DNA of 64,000 nt from contig CM072160.1 of assembly GCA_036850595.1 (NCBI GenBank), forward strand, positions 3,985,773 to 4,049,772, given 5' to 3'. Positions within the stretch are counted from its first letter, which is position 1. The number at the start of each line of letters is the position of its first letter. The stretch is from Rhyacichthys aspro. Taxonomy: Eukaryota; Chordata; Actinopteri; Gobiiformes; Rhyacichthyidae. Position numbers and translations under genes: made by a program. Shown here piece by piece: positions 23,618 through 32,974 of the stretch. The notes beneath the pieces are model-generated. The model made no database searches. It saw only the letters and a program-made list of their open reading frames with translations, and was not told the origin of the DNA.

Positions 23618-23661
23618 ATGGCAGGCAGCAGGTTAGAGAAAGTCGGGACTGTTTTTACCCG
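23618..23661 (+). CDS. mrps23: mrps23 exon 1 (coding part)
   Basis: ATG in the context gagaaATGG; codes MAGSRLEKVGTVFT plus two bases of Arg. Donor gtaaga. Confidence 0.93.
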
Positions 23662-26586
23662 GTAAGACGTTATATTTTACTATATTTTATCTTTTTTTTT
23701 TTCTTCACACAAACCAGAAGTAATGATAAACAAAGCCGTTTTCTGTTTGCGGCCACAGCGCTTTGAGAAATGGCCATAAATTGTAGGTTAGCTATATCAC
23801 AGGGAGCGATACATTAGATTTTATAATTTAATTAACTTTTTGACAGGTTATAGGTGGTTTATAGACATTTATAGAAGGTATAAAGGCTACTGCTAATGTA
23901 AGACGGATAAATACAGGGAGGGACGTAGTGTTAAACAGACTTTTGCTCCTTAAACTGATGCTAAAGCGAAGGAAGAAGGTCAACAACACATTGGTGACCT
24001 CTGCATCTAGTAACTGTATTTTTATCCTGTTTCTGTTTAGGTTTGTAATATAGTCGTACTTTCTGTTTATTCTTGGTTTTGCTGTGGTTTTGTCTTGTTT
24101 TATGAGCCTTATACAGTGTTATTTTTAGCCTTGGCCAGGTTCAGGTTTAGTCTTGGTTTAAAAATGAATGAAATGAAAGTTTTGGTTAAGTCTAAGGGTC
24201 ATTCCTTCTATAAGTCCTGTTTTTGTTGTGTTGTTTGTCCCATATTAAGTCATTTATGCTACTGTTTTTAGTTAGAGTTCCTAGTTTATCCCTGGTTCAG
24301 TATTTATTTGTCTCCACATACAGCTACTACGGGGAATATTGTTGTCCCTGTTAGCCTAAGCATTTTATTCATACAGTTTTAAATTTGTATATATATTTGT
24401 TACAGTTTTCATTTTAGTTTAGTCAACTTTTAAACTGGGGTCATAACAAAACATAATAATATGACACATCAAATACATTCTCTACTAAGATACTAAGATC
24501 TAACTCTCACATCCATCGTACCCAGATTACACACAGTATTGGAATAAATCGTCACTGGTGTCCTACATAATAAATGATTATTACATCTGCTGCTGATGGG
24601 GTATATCACACAATTTTGTAATCCACAAATCCATAGATGGGGCTCCACCATTTTTTTTTCAAACCCTTAATATTTGTTGTAAAGGTCTAAGCCAGGACTA
24701 CAGTAAACCAGGTCTAACCCTTAGTACGAACAGTTAGGACCTACAGTTTCGTAGTGTTTATAGTGTCTCTTATTTGTACTGCACTGTGCGTTTTAGGCAG
24801 GTTTGAGGAAATGCTGTAAAGAGTGGGGTCAGATCATTACTTCAGGACTCCTTGTTCTTCTTTAAACTGATTCCTGTTAACTTTGACCGTATGTTTTGGG
24901 ATTGTTACGTAAAACTTCTGTACAGTACATCTGATACGGTCTTCTAATGTAATTTTGTATTTCTCACGAGCTACTTACTTCCTATTCCTAATATTGTTAA
25001 ACTGTTTTCTAAAAGAACAGATCCATCCTGATATTGTCCTGGTAAAATGAGTGAAACCTTGCGTGATTCTTGTTCTAATCTGTTCTTTTAAATGTTGTGT
25101 CCAGGGTCCGAGACCTGATGCGGTCCGGAGTCATGAAGCCCAGTGAGAAACCCATTTGGTTCGACGTTTACAAGGCCTTTCCCCCAAAAAGAGACCCTCT
25201 GTTTGTCAAAGCTCGCACTCGACCTGGGCCCAAACGACCAGAGGTGGTGCCGGAGATCTTCTACGCTGAAGACGCCGTCAGAGCGTGAGTCAACCACTCA
25301 AAAAAAGCTTGGATTAGCTCTTTGTTTAGTCCTGGTTTAGTCTTGATGTAGTCCCAGGTAAGGTTTTCTCATCTTTGACATTACAGCACCAACTTTGGCA
25401 ATGGATTATGAGGGAAAAAACACAATAATAGTTGAACTGATTGTCATAAATGATGAATTGGTCATGTGTCTTAACATCTGTTTTGTTCAACGTCTCTTCA
25501 GGAAGTTCTTTGAAGTCTACGGGGCAGGACCTCGGTCTCTGGATTTGTCCAAGTCCAACTTTGTATCCGTCTGTCAAAGGTAAACATTGAAATTTACGAT
25601 GGCTATTGTCTCTCCACCATTATTTATCTTATTTATGATATAAGAGGTCTTTATTGATGGATAAAGAAAGTTGCTGTTGGACCAGTGATGGTAATAACTT
25701 TCCACATATGCAATAAACCTCAATTGTAATAAAAATATGAAGCGTTTAATGTCAAATCCCACTCCACAGATGGTACCAAAGACTAAACTGGGTTTTATTT
25801 CACTAAAATGTATTGAATTCACTTTTATTTCTAAAGCCTAATATCACGATAGCAATTGCCTCAAAGCGCTTTACAAAGAAAAAAGGAATTGACACACAGA
25901 CTGTACAAGCCAAACCCTCCATTGGAGTAAGACAAAAATTAAAAAAAAGTGTTGTTAGAGTGGTGAATAGCAATGAACTAACATATTACTGTTAAACCAT
26001 TTGAAATTGTGCAATGCAACTCCACTTTAAATCTGGTTTTAAGTCTTTAAAGTTTTACTGTCATCACTAATCTCAGATAAAATGCAGCTTCGCTAAAAGA
26101 AAACCAGACAAACCAATGTATTTCAACACCTACATTATCCTTTGGTCTAACCACTGTCACTATTGAAAGATAAATTGGTAGCAACAACAGTATTCTTACG
26201 ATCGAAGTGCACAATCCAACTCTAACCCAAACTCATCCAAGTGTGTCTGGGGCAGGTTTGTAGAGAAATACGAGGAGCTGAGAAACACCACAGACCTGGA
26301 CGAAGCTGCTTTATTCGAAGAAACAGGGAAGAGTTTATTGGCTCAAGGCATCGTTTTGAGACGGAGAGGACCCTCTACAGTGAGTGACCCCATTGTTCGA
26401 AAAGATCTTGTGCCTACTTCTCTCTTTCATGTGTTTCTCTGTTGTGTCCTGCAGGTGGCGCCAGAGAGCAGGGACCCAGTGTTGGAGCTGAAGTTGACAG
26501 ACATGTTGGCAGAGCAGCAGGTCCTCACCACAGAAGACGAAGAAGAGGAGACGACGACGAACACACCTCCACAGGCTGCGGCGTGA
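23618..26586 (+). CDS. mrps23: mitochondrial ribosomal protein S23 (mS23), complete
   Basis: Structural protein of the small subunit of the mitochondrial ribosome, encoded in the nucleus and imported. Five exons (23618-23661, 25105-25284, 25502-25579, 26256-26379, 26455-26586) join to 185 residues; human MRPS23 has 190. The start MAGSRLEKVGTVFTR is nearly the human MAGSRLETVGSIFSR. Then come RDLMRSGVMK, KPIWFDVYKAFPP, EIFYAEDAVRAKFFEVYG, CQRFVEKYEELR and LFEETGKSLLAQGIVLRRRG, all matching the family. The C-terminus is short, acidic and then Thr/Ala-rich (EDEEEETTT), the variable part of the family. All introns are GT-AG. It is convergent with the connexin gene downstream, and about 6.4 kb separate its end from vezf1, its neighbour on human 17q22 as well. 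Confidence 0.95.
25105..25284 (+). CDS. mrps23: mrps23 exon 2
   Basis: Acceptor tgtccag, donor gtgagt. Codes VRDLMRSGVMKPSEKPIWFD through EIFYAEDAVR, the best-conserved block. Confidence 0.95.
25502..25579 (+). CDS. mrps23: mrps23 exon 3
   Basis: Acceptor tcttcag, donor gtaaac, 78 bases. Codes KFFEVYGAGPRSLDLSKSNF and VSVCQ. Confidence 0.94.
25825..25920 (+). repeat. Common fish dispersed-repeat fragment in mrps23 intron 3
   Basis: 'cctaatatcacgatagcaat' followed by 'tgcctcaaagcgctttac' is the sort of conserved head or tail found in many teleost interspersed repeats. Class not assigned. Confidence 0.45.
26256..26379 (+). CDS. mrps23: mrps23 exon 4
   Basis: Acceptor ggggcag, donor gtgagt. 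Codes FVEKYEELRN, then the acidic segment, LFEETGKSLLAQGIVLRRRG and PST. Confidence 0.94.
26455..26586 (+). CDS. mrps23: mrps23 exon 5 and stop
   Basis: Acceptor gtcctgcag; codes VAPESRDPVLELKLTDMLAE, an acidic run and TPPQAAA, then TGA at 26584-26586. Confidence 0.92.
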   Translation: MAPESRDPVLELKLTDMLAEQQVLTTEDEEEETTTNTPPQAAA

Positions 26587-26634
26587 TTTAACCAAAGACT
26601 CTCGTGAACTGAACATCTGTGATAGCCGTGTGTC

Positions 26635-26696
26635 CTGGAGGGGTCCTGGAGGGGTCCTGGAGAGGTCCTGGAGGGGTCCTGGAGGGGTCCTGGAGT
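26635..26696 (+). repeat. 12-bp tandem repeat in mrps23 3' UTR
   Basis: Five copies of ggaggggtcctg, one with a single change. Its ggtcctgg core recalls the 11-bp unit that dominates the ngef introns. Confidence 0.9.
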
Positions 26697-26988
26697 CATT
26701 TTCCAGTGAGAATACAATTGGGAAAATGTAAGGACGCCGTAAAAATGCAGTTTTGGATGATATTAATTTGTCAAGTTGTTGTTTTTGTAAATGTAACTGT
26801 GTCAGCATCATCAAAGTTAAATTGTTGACTAAAAAATGGAAAAAATGTAATGTTTTCTTGCATTGGAAAACAATATCATTAAAATTATTCAGATTTTTAT
26901 TTGTCAAATAGTAAACAGAAAATTTAGTACATCATTCAGTGTCATCAAACGGCAGAGGACACACTGACACCGTATTTATTTAACAGCA

Positions 26989-26994
26989 AATAAA
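26989..26994 (+). terminator. mrps23: Candidate mrps23 polyadenylation signal
   Basis: AATAAA about 400 bases after the stop; an ATTAAA variant occurs earlier near 26877. Confidence 0.5.
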
Positions 26995-26999
26995 TGTCA

Positions 27000-27970
27000 T
27001 AAACAGTGCAAAACTTGTTTGGTAAAGCTTTACTCATTTACATTTATTAAAACATTCATAAATTCCTGTCTCAGTGTTAGTTTTATGAAGTAATACTCTA
27101 TATACTTGCACCTGTATGGACTGTGTAGACTCCCTTTCTCTGACTCTGGTACGAAGTCGGTGCAAAATTGTCCAAAGCTTTCCTTTAACTTTAAAAAAGC
27201 ACGAAAGCCTTGTTGTCACCAAAGTTTATCACAAAAGAAACTCCCAGCGTGTGTTTTACCATCTACTGGCAACAACACGTTTAATAAATAGTCCTGTGTT
27301 TAGTCAAATGGGGTTTATGAGATACTTAGGGTTGGATAATTTGTTCACTACGGTTGATAATTATGGGCACAGTAAGTACTTATTACATAGACGTAGGGCT
27401 GGGCGATACATTCTGAACTTAACTTGTGTTGCTAGCTCCTGGAGCAGCTTAATTAATGGTTAAACTGACTCTAAAGATACTAATAATCCCCAGTTAAATG
27501 AGTTATATTACTCCTGTCATGCCTTGTTTTTTTGTGGTGTCTGTGTGATGCATCAATGGCCATGTGCTTTGATTTAACTCAGCATTTTCTTACATTTTGA
27601 AGGTGTTATGCAGCATGTAAATTATACTAGACCTAATCTATGGAAACACAGATGGCTCAAACCTAAATGACTGGAAATATCCTTACATTTTAAACTTTAT
27701 ATATATAATTTAAACTGACATTGAAGTAGTTCAGTGTTTTAATTCACTTTCACTGTCCCCTTTTACTACACTTTTGCTTCTGTCTGCTTCTCCAAACCTA
27801 AAGTGTGCTGACAACTATCTACTGAAGGGAATAAATCAGCTCCAAAAGTATCTGATGGAGTAATATTTGCACAATACTGAACTATTCTTAGACAAAAATA
27901 GTGGTTGTTTCTCCCCAAGGTCTGTCATCATAAACTGATCATCGTTTCCTTTAATATTTGTCTTCGGTGT
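27000..27970. other. Intergenic, mrps23 to connexin
   Basis: AT-rich. 'agggctgggcgata' at 27392 is the head of a common fish repeat. No gene seen. Confidence 0.5.
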
Positions 27971-27975
27971 CCAGT

Positions 27976-28536
27976 TCAGAGCCACGATTTCTTAGTCCGT
28001 CCGGTGCGGGCCATGTTTGCCAGTTTGACCTTAACCCTGTCCCGTCTCTCTGGGCTCCGTTTGGACGTGCACTCCACAGTGGAGTCGGTCTGGAAGGAAA
28101 TGGCTGGAGCGTGAGTTAGCATCGTCTTGTCCGGGACCAAAGCTGGCGTCTGAAGCACGAGCTGACCTCTTAACGAATGTCTCAGCTGCAGCGTGAGCGG
28201 GTTATGACGGGCGTAGATTTGCACCGCGTCCCGTTCCTGGCAGCAGCAGGTGGAGCAGGCCGAACACAGGACTCTGAAGATGTAAACCCAGCCCAAATAG
28301 TGCAGCTCGGCCACGTTCAACACGAAGCAGCCCAGACTGATGCTGAACATGAAGTTGAGGAAGATGGTTTTCTCGGTGGCGCGGGACACGAAGCAGTCGG
28401 TCCGAGTGGGACAGGGGTAGGTCTCGCAGCGGAAGAGATGGGGCACCTCGAAGCCGAACAAGAAGTACTGTCCGATCAGGAAGGTGATCTCCATGACGGA
28501 TCGGAGGAGCACGTGGAGGATGTAGATCAGTAAAAC
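27976..28536 (-). CDS. connexin coding exon 2 (TM3, E2, TM4, C-terminal tail)
   Basis: Acceptor ttttttctccag. Codes VLLIYILHVLLRSVMEITFL, GQYFLFGFEV, the E2 cysteines, TM4 (FLNFMFSISLGCFVLNVAEL) and a basic tail with a CSACSTCCC cluster that could be palmitoylated. Stop TGA at 27978-27976. Confidence 0.93.
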   Translation of the reverse strand, partial: VLLIYILHVLLRSVMEITFLIGQYFLFGFEVPHLFRCETYPCPTRTDCFVSRATEKTIFLNFMFSISLGCFVLNVAELHYLGWVYIFRVLCSACSTCCCQERDAVQIYARHNPLTLQLRHSLRGQLVLQTPALVPDKTMLTHAPAISFQTDSTVECTSKRSPERRDRVKVKLANMARTGRTKKSWL

Positions 28537-29779
28537 CTGGAGAAAAAACAGAGTCGAGTCAGCACATTTAATCAAAACTTGTTAAAAGGCATTTTAATGT
28601 GATCAATTCTTTACTGTACACTTTACTGAGCAGTTTTGAGGAATAAGGCTTGATTCCTAAATCAAAAAAAGAATCTGAATCTGAACTTATTAAAACATAT
28701 TTATATTATATTTATATTCTAGTCACACTCTTTGCATTTGTCTTGGAAAGGTTAATTTTAATGTATTTTGTACAAATACGACTCTGCTTGAGTCCAGTGT
28801 ATCGGCCCGTTTCTGTTCCTCTATTTGAACCACAAAGAGCGTTTCACTAATTTTTCGTGATAAGTCCCTTTCCCAGGAACAATTTATATTGGAGGTTTCT
28901 GTCCAGCTGAGGGCACTGTGTCAGTGAGACACAATTCTACAGATCTCATGTCTAAGAACCATCAAAATGATTTTGAGAATATGTATTTTTGGTTAGGTCG
29001 TACCCTTTAAACACAAGGTTTCATTGTTTGAAGTTGCCTCAGGCCCAAAGCTGAACTGAACTAAGTCTGAGAAGAGTAATCAATGTTTGTTGTATTACAG
29101 ACTAAATTGTAGATCTCCATAGAAACCAGAGGAAGGAGCCCTTTCAGTTCATTTACTTCCTGTTTCTAAAGGTTCCCTGAGAGGACAAACTGAGCACTGC
29201 TGGAGGTGAAGCACACATCAGAAAGAGTGTATAGAACAGTGTTGCTGCATGTATATCAGGTGAAGGACAGACCTGGTTGGACTGCTGAGTGGGATCCTCT
29301 CCCAACTCGCCGTTGTCCTCTTCAATGAAGCTCTGCTCAGCTTCTCTCTCTTTCGTCTCCCAGTCTTCAGTGTAACACGGATAATAAGCCTCCACTTTCT
29401 CCACCGGCTCGCAGCTCTGCATCTGCGTTTTTTGCCCCGAAACCTGTGTCCTGCGTCCGTCCAGCTTCTCATCTTTGGCGATTTTATGCAAAACAAACAC
29501 GATGTAGAAAATGGACGGTGTGGACACCAGGACGATTTGGAAAACCCAGAATCTGAGATGTGAGACGGGGGCGAAGGTGTCGTAGCAGACGTTGTTGCAG
29601 CCGGGCTGTTGGGTGTTGCAGGTGAACTTGGACTGTTCGTCACTGTAGACGGCGTCGCCCACCAGCGCCACCAACAGGATGCGGAAAATAAGCAGCATCG
29701 TGAGCCAGATTTTACCAATGACCGTGGAGTGGTTCTGGACTTCGGAAAGGAAACGGCCCAGGATCGACCAGTCGCCCAT
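27976..29779 (-). CDS. Connexin (gap-junction channel subunit), complete, two coding exons
   Basis: Four-pass membrane protein; six subunits form a hemichannel and two hemichannels dock into a gap junction. Exons 29779-29273 and 28536-27976 give 355 residues. MGDWSILGRFLSEVQNHSTV is the N-terminal helix. The first extracellular loop has C54-x6-C61-x3-C65 and the second C206-x4-C211-x5-C217, the diagnostic connexin cysteine patterns. The intron falls in the acidic cytoplasmic loop after residue 169 (phase 0). The DEQSKF..FAPVSHLRFWVFQ block recalls gamma- and delta-group connexins, but I cannot choose a subgroup, so no symbol is given. The near-invariant SRPTEKT after the last cysteine reads SRATEKT here. 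The tail ends KKSWL, a possible PDZ ligand as in other connexins. An acceptor-like ctctaag at 29788 suggests a 5' UTR exon further upstream. Confidence 0.93.
29273..29779 (-). CDS. connexin coding exon 1 (N-terminus, TM1, E1, TM2, most of the loop)
   Basis: 507 bases, ATG in the good context gagcgATGG. Ends after ...QQSNQ at donor gtctgt. TM1 is rich in Leu/Ile (WLTMLLIFRILLVALVG) and TM2 reads LRFWVFQIVLVSTPSIFYIV. Confidence 0.93.
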
Positions 29780-30345
29780 CGCTCCTCCTTAGAGACACAA
29801 AACAACAGATTATTTTACAAGAGTCTTTACAACAACATTCTTCATCCGCATCAATATAAGCATAAACAAATATAAATGTAAAATATAAATGTATAAAACT
29901 AAAGTGTAATGCCTCAGTGTTGAATTCATCATTGTATTTATACTGAATATTTACTGTTTGCTGCGAGAAATCAATCTTCCTCCTTCAGACGCAGCAGAGG
30001 AGGAGACTCAGATAAACTCTGGGTCAAAGAATAAAACCTGCAGAGACCAAAATAAGTTCCCAGAGTGACTTCCCACAGAAACTGACTCAGAGTTCACTCA
30101 CTCTCCGTGAAACTGAAAACTCCAAGTTTTAGGTAAGTGTTTGTTTGGCCCCCAGCCCGATGCTCTCTTTTAGGGCAATTTTGTTTGTTCTGGGCTTTAA
30201 AAAAACCTCTATCCACATGTTATTTATTTTACCAACAGGCAGAGAGCTACATACTGAAAAACATCCCTGTCATGAAAACAAAGCTGGTAAAATGGAGGCA
30301 GAGGGCTGTTGGTTTACAGGTACTCACTTCCACATTGTTATGGAA

Positions 30346-30940
30346 CAGGGGTGTCAAACATGGAGCCCACGGGACAAAATATGCCCGCCAGAGGGTACAA
30401 TCCGCCCCATGGAGTGAATCTGTGTGTTTTGCAATGTTTTATTCAGAATAGTGGACATAACACAACACTGAGACCCACAACTGAACAACAGAAGGTTGCA
30501 ATGTGCCGTCTGGTTCCATAAATGTGTTTTTGTCTTTGCTGTTAAAACTACCCAGTGTGGCCCACTTATTATCCAAAATATATTTGTCAAAAATGAGAAA
30601 AGTAGGCACAGAGTGTAAAGTTTTCTAAGACAAATGGTCCAATTCTTGTTTATTCACAGAGGAGAATGGAAAACCTGTGTGTGTGGTGAATATGCAGCAA
30701 GTTTCAGTGCTCAAGAAATAACTATGATACTCATCATCGAGAAAAATACAACAGCTGCAGGAACAACCGAGAACAGAGAAGATAAATGTTCTGTTTTTTA
30801 CCTCAAGAGGTCAGTGATGCAGCAGTAAATATTAGCTACATAACTGCTGACAAAATAGCATTAGGATCAAAGCCATATAGTGAGGCTGAGCTGGTGAAAA
30901 CATGCATGTTGAAGGCTTTTTATCAACATTAGCCTTTTTT
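30346..30940 (+). mobile_element. Decayed hAT transposon with transposase remnant
   Basis: Begins with the hAT-type terminus CAGGGGTGTCAAAC at 30346, which matches the ends of the 21-bp-repeat elements in ngef. From about 30655, in several frames broken by frameshifts and stops, the product reads NGKPVCVV..SVLKK, NNYDTHHREKY and (30813-30929) AAVNISYITADKIALGSKPY followed by SEAELVKTCMLKA. This is the zinc-finger linker region of the GTF2IRD2/ZBED-like (Charlie-group) hAT transposases. The catalytic part is not recognisable and no right terminus was found. It cannot code for active transposase. Confidence 0.7.
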
Positions 30941-30999
30941 GGTTGCAATTGATGAGATAAGAACAGTTACTATTTTTGTGCTCTGGCTCACTTCAACTG

Positions 31000-32820
31000 A
31001 AATTAGGCTGTATGTCTCCCCTGAACTAAAATAAATTAATTTAATCATTTACATTTTGTTGTGATTAAATGCATTTCTCATAAAAATGATCATATCTTTA
31101 TTTTTGTAACATATTATAACAACCAATTCATTTGCAATTCAGTTTGAGTCATCTTGTGCTTTTTTGTTTTTTCCCATTTTTGGTGACTCTTGTCTTTTCC
31201 CCAAAGATCATCCTTGTATTATAAACAAACAAACCAACTAATGAAGCTTGTACTTACCTCAATAAGACCTTGAGCTCACTGGACAAATCCTCAGAAATTG
31301 GCCATAGCCCTTGCATTGCTGTTTTCAACCGTGCAGCATTGATTCAGTTTCACAGATTCAAGACCCACCGAGTATTTACCAGGCTCTTGAGTTAAATCCT
31401 GGAGTGTTTTCAGTGGGAACAGGCTGACAGCACGTATCGAGAGCATCCATCTGAAACAGCTTTGTACGAGCGGGCCACAAAGGCAGGGAATGTACAGTGT
31501 GAAAAAGATGACAAAACACAATGGGCTTGTTCCTTTTCTGAACGAGCGGGAACAATCGAACAAAACCATTTGGAACGAGCTGGAAAAGAGAGACAATACA
31601 GGCCCAAGCTGCGCTCAGGTTGACTGCTCACAGAAGGGGACAAATCAAGTTTCCTGTATTTAGCTCTGCGCTGGGTTTATGTTCACAGAAATAACGATTT
31701 ATGTAATAAAGACCAGTTTTAATTAGTTTGACTTAATATAATCCTGGGACAGGTCAAGGTCCTTTTACCAAAGAAGATCAATAAAAGGTGGATTGTGTAA
31801 ACTGGTGATATATAAGGATTAAAAAAATAATAATAAAAATGGAATATGATTTAAAGGTGGCCCTAAACATCAAATCGCAGCAAAAAAAAATGTGCAACAA
31901 AGAAATAAATAATAAAAGTTTACAACCAATCCTGAAAACTTAAAACAAACTGGAAAAGATAAAAACAAAGTTTGAATACGTAAAAGGTGTTCAAAGAAGC
32001 AGAAAGTAGCTTCATAGTTTGAAAAAAAAATAAAAAGGGAAATGTCATGAAGAAGTTTAATCAGTTTAAGCAGGAAATTGAACTGGACTCATAGAACCAG
32101 TCCAGTCTCTATGTCCGAGACCTGTGAGCATCCAGGACGGGTCCTATAGATGATATTATATTAGATTCAAATTTATTGTTTTTACATATGTAACAAGTGC
32201 AAGGAAACAAACTGTAGTTCAGCATCTAACCAGAAGTGCAATAAGCAGCAAGTGCAGAATGTTTGGTGTCCACAGTATGTACAACATATATCAGTACTAT
32301 ATGGACATATGTTACGAATGGATAAGTATATTTGATACATACAGAATTATTTGTGGAGAAAACTGACCTAAAATGGAGAAGCATAGAAGTATCTTTTAGA
32401 TATGTACTCTAAAAATACTTTAATGTACTAGGTACTTTTACCACCAGATGTAGCCAAAAATTACAAGCCACAAAACAAAAGATAAAAAAAAAACAAAAAA
32501 ACAAAAAACCCCACCATTCATCAAAATTAGGTCGTAGAAAGTAGTAGAAATATTGGTTAAATGTTAGACGTAAAAAAAAAAAAAAAAAAATCCTCAAAAA
32601 GTTTTCAAAAGATTGTGGATATAGTAAATAAACCAATAAATCAATAAATCAATATATCACCCAATATAAACTAAAATAAAGGTAGTGGTAGTAGTAGTAA
32701 TTGACTTGATTAAATTATAAACATTTTAGAGATTTATTAAAAGCCTTACAAATGTAAATTAATTGATAGGTATTTATGGTAATAACATTTGCTTCATTGA
32801 TTTCTGTTTTGCATTAATGT
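31000..32820. other. Intergenic, connexin to vezf1
   Basis: AT-rich with several poly-A stretches. 32155-32350 resembles degraded fish LINE 3' sequence (aagtgcaaggaaacaaac ... atatcagtac). No gene seen. Confidence 0.45.
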
Positions 32821-32857
32821 CCTGATCCTAAAGTGAGTTGGTCGAGCCCCGAGGGTC

Positions 32858-32933
32858 ACCGGAAGTTGTAGCTGCCATGTTTAGCTGCTTTGTTTTAGAT
32901 CCTTGTAGGTTCCCTGCAGATTTTAGCCTTTAA
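32858..32933 (+). promoter_or_regulatory. vezf1: vezf1 core promoter / 5' UTR: ETS-like site and short upstream ORF
   Basis: accggaagt (32858-32866) is an ETS-type site and gctgccatgttt (32871-32882) a YY1-like site. The ATG within the latter opens an 18-codon reading frame (32877-32933) that stops eight bases before the vezf1 start codon. If transcription starts upstream of it, it would act as a uORF. Confidence 0.4.
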
Positions 32934-32941
32934 GTCTCGCA

Positions 32942-32974
32942 ATGGAGCCGAGCTGGAGTACGTTTTTGTTTCAA
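32942..32974 (+). CDS. vezf1: vezf1 coding exon 1
   Basis: Eleven codons, MEPSWSTFLFQ, donor gtaagt, phase 0. Intron 1 is 2.8 kb. Confidence 0.93.

Noticed and set aside
26335..26907. 190-codon minus-strand frame over mrps23 exons 4-5
   Set aside because: Antisense shadow extended by the 12-bp repeat; no homology.
28177..28533. 118-codon open frame on the plus strand
   Set aside because: Antisense shadow of connexin exon 2.
29218..29875. Open frames overlapping connexin exon 1 in other frames (195 and 88 codons)
   Set aside because: Shadows; only the 29779 frame carries the connexin cysteine motifs.
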